DNA of 64,000 nucleotides from JACCTU01 sp963788055 (GTDB lineage Bacteria; Actinomycetota; Thermoleophilia; Gaiellales; Gaiellaceae): assembly GCA_963788055.1 (NCBI GenBank), contig CAWBFA010000004.1:21081-85080 (forward strand), read 5' to 3'. The notes beneath the pieces are model-generated. The model was not told the origin of the DNA, did not search any database, and worked only from the letters and a program-made list of their open reading frames with translations. The position numbers were made by a program, and so were the translations under genes. Below are positions 36,036 to 43,297 of the stretch, piece by piece (positions within the stretch are counted from its first letter, which is position 1; each line of letters starts with the position of its first letter).

Positions 36036-38497
36036 TCAAGGCGCGAGAGCGAGCTCCACGGCGTCGTCGAACGCCATCGCGCGCCCTTCGGACCAAACGG
36101 CATCCGCCTCCGCGCCCAGCCGTTCGCGGGCGGCGCCGATGTATCGCTCGAGAAGCGTGTCCCAGAAGGCGACGGAGATCGAGATGCCGAGTGAATCCCA
36201 GAGCGCCTCGACCGAACCGGCCAGAAGGAGTGCGCGGCGCGGGTCGGCGTTACCGGCAGCCGCCATCGCCACGCCTTGGACTTCGAAGCTCGTCTCGATG
36301 ACGTCTTCGAGGGGAAGCGCCGCCCGCAAGCTTTCGCGGTAACGCTGCTCGGCCTCCTCCGTATTGCCGCGGATCAGCGCGCAGTCGGCGAGGAAGTGGA
36401 AGGCGAAGTGCTCGGTGCGCGGATCGGCGTCCGCGAGCTCGAGCAGGTCCCGTGACAGCGACTCCGCTCGCTCGACCTCGCCCGCTGCGACGAGCATTTG
36501 GCAGACGCCGACGAGCGCGCGCGTCTCGCCGGGTCGGTCGCCGAGCTCACGGCGGAGCTCGAGGCTCTGCTCGAACGCGTCGAATGCGGGCGAGACGTCG
36601 GCGGCGTCGTAGACGAGGAGCCAGCCGAGCGCGTCGAGCGCTGACGCGAGCTCCTTCCGATCATCAAGCTCGCGCCAGAGACGGATCGCCTGATCGACCT
36701 GCGCTCGCCCCTCGTCGACTTCGCCGTGTCTCGCCACGAGTGAACCAGACGCCGTGAGTGCCCGGGCCCGAGCTCGACCCGTGGCCTCCGAAACGGAGAG
36801 CGCGCCGGCCAACCGCCCACCCCCTTCGGCCAGAAGCCCGTGCGACAGCCAGAACCAGCCGAGTGCACCTGCGAGCTCTAGCCCGCGATCCGGGTCGTTC
36901 GCGACCAGCCAGTCGAGCGCGCCACGAAGGTCGTCGTGGTCGACTCCGAGCCGCGCCGACCACTCCGCCTCGGCCTCGAAGCGTCGCTCGTACGCCTGCT
37001 CTGCGAGTGCGGAGAAGAAACCTGCATGCCGCCGGCGAAGCTCCTCGGCCGCTGTCGAGCCTTCGAGCTTCTCGAGCGCGTACTCGCGGATCGTCTCCAG
37101 CATCAGGAATCGGTCGTCGCCGATCGGCTTCAAAAGGCTCGAGTCGACGAGTGCCGCGAGGCCGTCGAGGTCGGCGTCGCAGACCTCTTCGGCGGCCACG
37201 ATCGGGAAGCTGCCGGCGAAGACCGAGAGCTTTGCGAAGAGCTCCTCGCTCGCAGCATCGAGGAGGTCGTAGCTCCACTCGATCGTCGCGCGCAGCGTGC
37301 GTTGGCGTTCAGGGGCGTCGCGCGCCCCGCCGGTCAGGAGCGGAAGCGCCGAGTCGAGGCGCTCGAGGAGTCGCTCCGGAGCGAGGAGCTTCGTGCGGGC
37401 CGCTGCGAGCTCGACCGCGAGCGGGAGACCGTCGAGGCGGGTGCAGATCGCCTCCACGGTCGCGTCGGGCGCGAGCTCTCGCCCGATCGCACGCGCCCGC
37501 TCGACGAAGAGGGCCGCTGCATCTGTCGTCGTGAGCGGTTCCAGCCGATACTCGCGCTCGGCCGACACGTGAAGGGGAGCCCGGCTGGTCACCAGCACGC
37601 GGAGACCTTTCGAAGCTGCGAGGGCGGCGCTCACGGCAGGAGCAGCGCCGAGGAGGTGCTCGAAATTGTCGAGCAGGATCAGGAGCTCCTTGCCCCGCAG
37701 GAAACCGCCGAGGTCGTCGCGCGCCCCGATCGCCTGCGCTACCTCGGACGACACGAGCTGCGTGTCGGAGAGGCCCGCGAGTGGGACCAGAAGACGCCTT
37801 CGCGCAACGTGCCGATGAGCTCGGCTGCGACCTGGAGCGCAAGACGAGTCTTTCCTGTGCCACCCGGACCGGTGATTGTGAGGAGCCGCGTGCCCTCGGA
37901 GAGCAGTGCGACGAGCTCGCCGAGCTCGTGCTCTCTGCCGACGAGCGGGCTCGACGCGACCGGCAGGTTGGTGGCGTCGACCGTCCGCAACGGCGGGAAG
38001 TCGCCGTCCCCCAGCTGATGTAGACGCTCGGGTCCGGTGAGGTCCTTGAGCCGGTGCTCTCCGAGATCACGAGTTGCGGTGTCGCTGTCCAGGAGCCTTC
38101 GCGTCGTCTCGGAGAGGACGATCTGTCCCCCGTGAGCAGCGGCGGCGATCCGGGCCGCGCGGTGAACGTCGATGCCGACGTAGCCTTCCTCCGTCACGAT
38201 CGGCTCGCCGGTGTGGAGTCCCATGCGCACCCGGATAGGGCCGGTCTCGAGCTCGTGGCGCGCCTCGGCGGCCGCGGCCACGGCGGCGGCGGCGCTGGGA
38301 AACGCGACGAAGAATGCATCGCCCTGCGTGTCCACCTCGACACCGGAATGTCTGGTGAACGCGTCCCTCAGGGCACGGCGGTGCTCGGCAAGCAGGCTTA
38401 CGTATCTCGACCCGTGCTCCTGAAGGAGTCGCGTCGAGCCCTCGATGTCCGTGAAGAGAAAGGTGACGGTTCCAGCCGGAAGCTCGGGCACGCTCAC
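36036..38497 (-). CDS. Class III nucleotide cyclase-NTPase-TPR regulator (single-base frameshift near 37787)
   Basis: A multidomain signalling protein of 820 residues after correction. An N-terminal class III cyclase homology domain (about 10-170) has TFLFTDIEGSTRLLQEHG, VDTQGDAFFVAF and VRMGLHTGEP, retaining both metal Asp residues. It is followed by an STAND-type NTPase with P-loop TITGPGGTGKTRLA (about 210) and LLILLDNFEHLL, then a helical TPR-like region to the end. No DNA-binding domain is seen. Near 37787 one base is missing: GVFW continues as VPLAGLSDTQLVSSEVAQAI when a G is restored. This architecture is common in soil actinobacteria; whether it makes cAMP or cGMP and what it senses is unknown. 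Confidence 0.85.
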
Positions 38498-38567
38498 CCG
38501 GCGATCATGTCACCGAGGTTGGGCGTGCTGACGCCGGCCCCGAGAGCCCGCTCGCGGGGCTGCTTGA

Positions 38568-38598
38568 GGAAAACCCCGCAGAAGATGCGGGGTTTTCC
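38568..38598. terminator. Bidirectional intrinsic terminator
   Basis: GGAAAACCCCGC (38568-38579) and GCGGGGTTTTCC (38587-38598) form a perfect 12-bp stem with a 7-base loop. It lies in the 269-base gap between the histidine kinase end (38766) and the cyclase start (38497), and would terminate the minus-strand kinase transcript. The rest of this gap holds no gene I can support. Confidence 0.75.
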
Positions 38599-38765
38599 AT
38601 GTTCGACGTTCCAGTTGCCGCGGCAGGGAACGGTTCGACTCTCGCGACCCAGGCGAAGGGTCGTTGACCCCGTCGCAGCCGTGAGAATCCGCTCGCGACG
38701 AACCCGCGTACCTGCCGGCGAGAGACGCCAACGCCTCGGGGGAGAGGGGCAAGGATCGCGCTCCG

Positions 38766-40151
38766 CTACGCGCGGAGCGCGATCTCCACCGTTGTCCCGC
38801 GGCCCGGGCCCGACCTCACCGACGCCGCGCCCGCGATGCTCGCGGCGCGCTGCCGGATGTTCCGAAGCCCCTGGCCGGCGCCGCCGACCTCTTCATCGAA
38901 GCCCGTGCCGTCGTCCGCGACGGTGACGAGCCGCCGACCGTCGCGATACCAGATCCGCACCACCGCGCTCTTGGCGTTCGCGTGCTTCCGAACGTTCGCG
39001 AGGCCTTCTTGGACGATCCGGAAGACCTCGATCTGCTCGTCCGGCGCGAGGTTGACGCGCTCGTCGATCTCGACGTCGACCTCGAGCCGACCGTCCGCGG
39101 TCAGGAACTCGACGTAGCGCCGCAGCGCGGCGTCGAACGGAGCGCTCCCACCTGCTGAGGAAAGCGCGAGCACCGCGAAGCGCGCCTCCTGCTGTGCCGA
39201 GACGGCGAGATCCTTGATGCGCGCGATCGCTTCGTCGGTGACGTTGCCGCTCTCGAGCATGCTCGCGTGCGTCGCGAGCGCGAAGAGGTACTGCGCGAGA
39301 CCGTCGTGGATGTCGCGCGCGACGCGTGCTCGTTCCTCGGCGACGGCGCGCCCGAACTCGGCGGCGCTGATCGCTCGCCAGACGCCGACGAGCAGCACGC
39401 CGAAGGCGATCACGCGGAGGAAGTCTCCGACCGAGACCGACGTGGCGGGGGTGAGCGGAGCGAACACGCGGTAGAGCGCGGAGAACACGCTGAGCGTCGC
39501 GGCCGACGCGAGCCACCGGCTGAGGTCGTCTCCCTTGTTGCGGAAACGAAGACCGAACCCGATCAGCGCGACGAGGCTGAGCAACGCCTGCAGCGAGAGG
39601 GCGATCGTGAGCAGCGCGGGCGGGTCGGGGTGGGTCGGGCCGATCGTGAGCTCGGGAAGGCCCCGGCCGAGCGTGCCGAGCATCAGCCAGAGGCCTGCGA
39701 GCAGGAGCAGCAGTGCGGCCACTGCGTTCCCGAGAGCGCGCTGGCGCGACTTCGAGCTGCCTCGCACGAACGGCGCGGCGGCGATCAGGGCCATCGCGGC
39801 GAGCGCGCCGAAGATCGCGGCCCAGCTCTCGACCCGCGACGGAACCGGGTCGTCGAGGACGGGGGCGATCTCGAACACGAGCGCGGAGGCCGCGGCGACG
39901 AAGAACCCCGCTGAGAGAAAGAGGTCGAAGCGCCTGCCCTCCACCGCGAACCGGATGCCCGCAAGGACCGCCACGATCCCGCCGGCGAGCGTGATGGCAG
40001 TGTCGAGAACCAGCGCCAGAGCGGGGGCCTCCCACGCGTGGCGGAGGCCTGGAGAGTCGATGAAAAGGGCCAAAGCGGCCCCCAGGAGCCCGAAGAGGAG
40101 CAGCTCCCCGGAGAGCCAGGCGTCGTAACCATCCCGTTCGTCGCGGCGCAT
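38766..40151 (-). CDS. Sensor histidine kinase, NarL/DesK type
   Basis: A 461-residue membrane kinase. Up to eight hydrophobic segments occupy residues 12-265 (for example LLLFGLLGAALALFI, AVAALLLLLAGLWLML, VIAFGVLLVGVWRAIS), with no large extracellular domain. The HisKA_3 dimerisation helix carries the phospho-acceptor His in ARVARDIHDGLAQYLFALA (about 284). The HATPase_c domain has IVQEGLANVRKHANA (N box), VADDGTGFDEE (G1) and GLRNIRQRAASI/GPGRGTTVEI. The ATG is preceded by GAGGGAG. It is divergent from the response regulator gene 25 bases away, which is surely its partner. The signal is unknown; membrane-intrinsic sensing is likely. Confidence 0.9.
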   Translation of the reverse strand: MRRDERDGYDAWLSGELLLFGLLGAALALFIDSPGLRHAWEAPALALVLDTAITLAGGIVAVLAGIRFAVEGRRFDLFLSAGFFVAAASALVFEIAPVLDDPVPSRVESWAAIFGALAAMALIAAAPFVRGSSKSRQRALGNAVAALLLLLAGLWLMLGTLGRGLPELTIGPTHPDPPALLTIALSLQALLSLVALIGFGLRFRNKGDDLSRWLASAATLSVFSALYRVFAPLTPATSVSVGDFLRVIAFGVLLVGVWRAISAAEFGRAVAEERARVARDIHDGLAQYLFALATHASMLESGNVTDEAIARIKDLAVSAQQEARFAVLALSSAGGSAPFDAALRRYVEFLTADGRLEVDVEIDERVNLAPDEQIEVFRIVQEGLANVRKHANAKSAVVRIWYRDGRRLVTVADDGTGFDEEVGGAGQGLRNIRQRAASIAGAASVRSGPGRGTTVEIALRA

Positions 40152-40176
40152 CTCCCTCTAATCGGCAGCACGCACC

Positions 40177-40839
40177 GTGCCGATGAGTCTTGTGATGCGG
40201 CCGCGCGTCCTCATCGTCGACGACCACCCCCTGACCCGGGATGCCCTGGCGACCCTGCTCGCCGGGAACGACTTCGAGGTGGTCGGCCAGGCCTCCGACG
40301 GCCAAGAGGCGATCGAGCTCGCCGCGCGGCTACGCCCCCAGCTCGTCCTGCTCGACCTCTCGATGCCAGGGGTCGACGGGCTCTCCGCGCTCCCCGGCCT
40401 GCGAGACGCCGTGCCGGACGCGGAGGTCATCGTCCTCACCGCCTCAGGCACCGAGGACAACCTGCTCGCTGCGATCCGCGCCGGCGCGGCCGGCTACCTC
40501 CTGAAGAGCGAGCCGCCCGACCGGATCGTCGACTTCCTCCGCGGCGTCGCGCGAGGCGAAGCGGCGCTCTCCGGGGAAGTCGCCCGGCGCCTGCTCGACC
40601 AGGTGCGGGAGGGCGGACACCGGAACGGCGGCGTTCCCGACGACATCGCCGGCACGTTGAGCGCGCGCGAGGTCGAGGTGCTGCTCCTGCTCGACGAGCA
40701 CCTCGGAACGGACGACATCGCCAGGCGGCTCTTCATCTCCGAGCACACGGTCCGCTCGCACGTCAAGAGCCTGCTCCACAAGTTGAACGTGTCCTCGCGC
40801 CGCGAGGCGCTCGAGGCGCTCGCGATCGCCCGCGGGTAG
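40177..40839 (+). CDS. NarL/FixJ-family response regulator
   Basis: A 220-residue transcription factor. The receiver domain (about 8-125) has VDDHPLTRD, phosphoacceptor Asp in LVLLDLSMPGVDG (about 60), VLTASGT and YLLKSEPP. The LuxR-type HTH is at about 155-215 (LSAREVEVLLLLDEHLGTDDIARRLFISEHTVRSHVKSLLHKL). ATG 40177 or internal starts at 40186 and 40192 are possible; homology begins at RPRVLIVDDH. It is divergent from its cognate kinase gene. The output region LSAREVEVLLLLDEHL is slightly unusual, having DEHLGTDD where most have a G-rich turn. Confidence 0.92.
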   Translation: MPMSLVMRPRVLIVDDHPLTRDALATLLAGNDFEVVGQASDGQEAIELAARLRPQLVLLDLSMPGVDGLSALPGLRDAVPDAEVIVLTASGTEDNLLAAIRAGAAGYLLKSEPPDRIVDFLRGVARGEAALSGEVARRLLDQVREGGHRNGGVPDDIAGTLSAREVEVLLLLDEHLGTDDIARRLFISEHTVRSHVKSLLHKLNVSSRREALEALAIARG

Positions 40840-40947
40840 ATCCCCCACCGAAGGGGATCCCGCTCACCCACCGAAGGTCGCGACCAGACGCGCCCGAGCC
40901 CCGATCATGAGACCAGCTCAGGGGTGAGCGACGGATCGAGTGGCATC

Positions 40948-40973
40948 GAAGGGCCGGCGCAAGCCGGCCCTTC
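40948..40973. terminator. Hairpin terminator between convergent genes
   Basis: GAAGGGCCGGC (40948-40958) and GCCGGCCCTTC (40963-40973) form an 11-bp perfect stem with a GCAA tetraloop. It directly abuts the stop codon of the deacetylase-like gene on the minus strand and lies 109 bases after the response regulator stop. Confidence 0.65.
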
Positions 40974-41813
40974 TCATTCCGAGAAACCCTCGAGCGCGGC
41001 CGCGACGAGCGCGGGCAGCGTTTCGAGGTTGTAGCCGCCCTCGAGGACCGCGGCGAAGCGCGGCGCGTAGGTTGCCGAGCGCCGTGCAAGCTCGCGGAAG
41101 CCGTCCTCGCTCACCTGCATCTGCGCGAGGGGGTCCGCAGCGTGCGCGTCGAAGCCGGCCGAGACCAGCAGCAGCTCCGGCTCGAACCGGGCGAGCGCGG
41201 GCGCCACCAGCTCGTCGAGCGCTCCGAGGAACTCGTCGTCGCCGGAACCGGCCGGGAGCGGGACGTTGAGCGTCGTGGCGTCCTGCTCGTCGGGTCCGCC
41301 CGTGCCGGGGTAGAACGGCCACTGGTGCAGCGACGCGAAGAAGACGGTCGGGTCGTCCCAGAAGATCGCCTGCGTTCCGTTGCCGTGGTGCACGTCCCAG
41401 TCGAGGATCGCCACGCGGCCGACTCCGAGCTCCGCCTGGGCCCAACGCGCGGCGATCGCGACGTTGTCGAAGAGGCAGAAGCCCATCGCACGGTCCGGCA
41501 GCGCGTGGTGGCCGGGCGGCCGGACGAGCGCGAACGCTCCTTGTTCCGCTGCCTGGATCGCCGTCCCCGCCGCGAGCAGAGCCGCCTCGTACGACGTCGC
41601 GCTCGCAACGGTGTCGCCGTCGAGCCACGTCTCGCGATCGATCGAAGCGATCCTGTCGACGTGCGCGGGTGTGTGGCAGCGCAGCAAGTCCTCTCGTCGG
41701 GCGCTGCGACCGGGGCTCCACTCGAAGCGCTCGAGCAGGGTCGCGAGCCGCGCGGGCGTCTCGAACTGCGTGGGATGAAGCCGTGAGAAGTCCTCGTGGC
41801 TGAGGATCTTCAA
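40974..41813 (-). CDS. Histone deacetylase family protein
   Basis: A zinc-dependent deacetylase of the HDAC/AcuC/acetylpolyamine amidohydrolase superfamily, 279 residues. Active-site blocks: RPPGHHALPDRAMGFCLFDN (His-His pair), VAILDWDVHHGNGTQ (Asp and His ligands), LLVSAGFDAHAADPL (Asp ligand) and VLEGGYNLETL. A TTG start overlaps the TGA of the upstream exonuclease gene (TTGA) and leads straight into KILSHEDFSRLHP, typical of the family start; the extra 14 codons to 41855 are a shadow. Substrates could be acetylated proteins, polyamines or acetoin-related compounds. It lies in a tight plsC-exonuclease-HDAC operon. Confidence 0.92.
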   Translation of the reverse strand: MKILSHEDFSRLHPTQFETPARLATLLERFEWSPGRSARREDLLRCHTPAHVDRIASIDRETWLDGDTVASATSYEAALLAAGTAIQAAEQGAFALVRPPGHHALPDRAMGFCLFDNVAIAARWAQAELGVGRVAILDWDVHHGNGTQAIFWDDPTVFFASLHQWPFYPGTGGPDEQDATTLNVPLPAGSGDDEFLGALDELVAPALARFEPELLLVSAGFDAHAADPLAQMQVSEDGFRELARRSATYAPRFAAVLEGGYNLETLPALVAAALEGFSE

Positions 41814-42640
41814 GCGCGCTCGGCGAGACGTCCCGAGAGGTTCCTCAGCCCCCACCGTTCCATGAGGGCGGACGCCTCCGCCCAGGTTGGCGTCTGGTCT
41901 CTGAGGGGAGGGAGGGGAGCAGAGGCGTCCACCGTCGCGATTCGGCGGAACAGCCGCAACTCCTCCGCCTGCGCCGCGAAGCGTCCCGCCTCGAGCGCCG
42001 ACTCGAGCGTCCCGTACTCGGCCAGCACCGAGGCCGCCGTCTTCGGCCCGACGCCCTTCGCGCCGGGCAGCCGGTCGGACGGGTCGCCGCGGAGCGCGAT
42101 GAAGTCAGGCACCTGGCTCGGCTCGACGCCGTAGCGTTCGCGCACCTCGGCGGGCCCGACCCGTGTGATCTCGCTGACGCCACGCGTCGGCTGGAGGATC
42201 GTCGTCCGCTCGCTCGCCAGCTGAAAGAGGTCGCGGTCCGAAGTCGCGACGAGGACCGATCGTTTCGCCTTCTCCTCGGCAGCGACGACCGCCCCCATGA
42301 AGTCGTCCGCCTCGTAACCGGGCGCCTTCGCGAACGCGAATCCGAGCGCGTCGACGACCTCGGGGAGCAGGTCGAGCTGCTCGAGGAGCTCCGCTTCGAA
42401 CTCGCGCCCGGATTGATAGGCGGGAAACGCCTCGTGGCGATAGGTCGGCGTTTCCAGCGAGTCGAAGCCGACGAGGACGGAGCGCGGCTGCTCCTGGTCC
42501 CAGAGCCCGACGAGCATGTTCGTGAAGCCGACGATCATGTTGGCGGGGCGGCCCTCGGCGCGGCGGATCTGCTTCGGGAGCGCGTGATACGCGCGATGGG
42601 CGAACGAGTCGCCGTCGACTGCGAGCAACGGAGCTTTCAC
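41810..42640 (-). CDS. Stand-alone 5'-3' exonuclease (PolA N-terminal domain type)
   Basis: A 276-residue flap endonuclease/5'-3' exonuclease homologous to the N-terminal domain of DNA polymerase I, without a polymerase. Metal-binding acidic residues are in LAVDGDSFAHRAYHA, SVLVGFDSLET, PGYEADDFMGAVV and VATSDRDLFQLA. The helix-3-turn-helix DNA-binding motif is LPGAKGVGPKTAASVLAEYG. It would remove RNA primers and flaps. The GTG at 42640 overlaps the plsC stop (GTGA). The stop overlaps the deacetylase start. The very long open frame extending upstream to 44416 is a shadow over plsC and topA. Confidence 0.92.
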   Translation of the reverse strand: MKAPLLAVDGDSFAHRAYHALPKQIRRAEGRPANMIVGFTNMLVGLWDQEQPRSVLVGFDSLETPTYRHEAFPAYQSGREFEAELLEQLDLLPEVVDALGFAFAKAPGYEADDFMGAVVAAEEKAKRSVLVATSDRDLFQLASERTTILQPTRGVSEITRVGPAEVRERYGVEPSQVPDFIALRGDPSDRLPGAKGVGPKTAASVLAEYGTLESALEAGRFAAQAEELRLFRRIATVDASAPLPPLRDQTPTWAEASALMERWGLRNLSGRLAERA

Positions 42641-43260
42641 AGCGTCGCCTCCAGCCGCTCGATCTCTGACATCAGCCGGTCGGTCGCCTCTTGTGCTGCG
42701 TCGCGGGGATCCTCGGCGCGGAGGTCGTCGAGCTGGCACGGGAATACCGTAGGCCACGCGGATCGGCCCGAGCCCGAGCAGGTTGTCGGTGCCCTTGATC
42801 GCGGCGGGGATCAGCGGCGTGCCGGACCCGAGCGCGATCCGTGCTGCGCCCGTGTGAGCGCGAGGCTGGAACTTCTTCACGAGGCCCTTCTTGCGCCGCG
42901 TGCCCTCAGGGAACATCACGACGACGTGCCCCTCGCGGCAGAGCTGCTCGGCCGTCTTCATCGCCTCGAGGTCCGCCTGCCCGCGGCGGACCTTGAACGC
43001 CCCGCCGGCCTCGATGATCGGCCCGAGCGGCCACCAGAAGAGCTCCGACTTTCCCATGAAGCGAAGGAACCGCCGCGGGTAGAGCGGGCAGCCCGACCGC
43101 CCAGGGATCGAAGTTCGAGACGTGGTTGGCCGCCAGGACGAAGCCCCCCTCGTCCGGGACGTTCTCGACTCCGCGGGCCTTCGGGCGGAAGAGCAGCTTG
43201 TAACACCGGCAGGGAGATCCCGCCGATGGCCAAATAGAACAGTGAGGGACGCGGTGCCAC
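42637..43260 (-). pseudogene. plsC: 1-acyl-sn-glycerol-3-phosphate acyltransferase PlsC (three single-base frameshifts)
   Basis: Acyltransferase of phospholipid synthesis, adding the second acyl chain at the inner membrane. Joined over three frames it gives 206 residues from GTG 43260: PSLFYLAIGGISLPV, then YKLLFRPKARGVENVP and FVLAANHVSNFDPWAVGLP (HX4D catalytic motif NHVSNFD), then LYPRRFLRFMGKSELFWWPL, VVMFPEGTRRKKG (FPEGTR motif) and IPAAIKGTDNLLG, then LDDLRAEDPRDAAQEATDRL. Surplus single bases lie near 43202, 43087 and 42736. Removing exactly these three leaves the family's normal length. Three hits in 470 bases could mean real decay or a poor-quality patch. The stop overlaps the exonuclease start. 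Confidence 0.82.
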
Positions 43261-43297
43261 GGCGCCGAATTCTGCCGTCTTGACAACGGAGGCTAAG

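Noticed and set aside
38510..38752. 80-codon minus-strand ORF between the kinase and cyclase genes
   Set aside because: It reads through a perfect bidirectional terminator hairpin and has no recognisable domain or ribosome site.
43280..43285. TTGACA as -35 of a topA promoter
   Set aside because: No -10 hexamer lies at 16-18 bases downstream before the start codon; TAAGGT is only 8 bases away.
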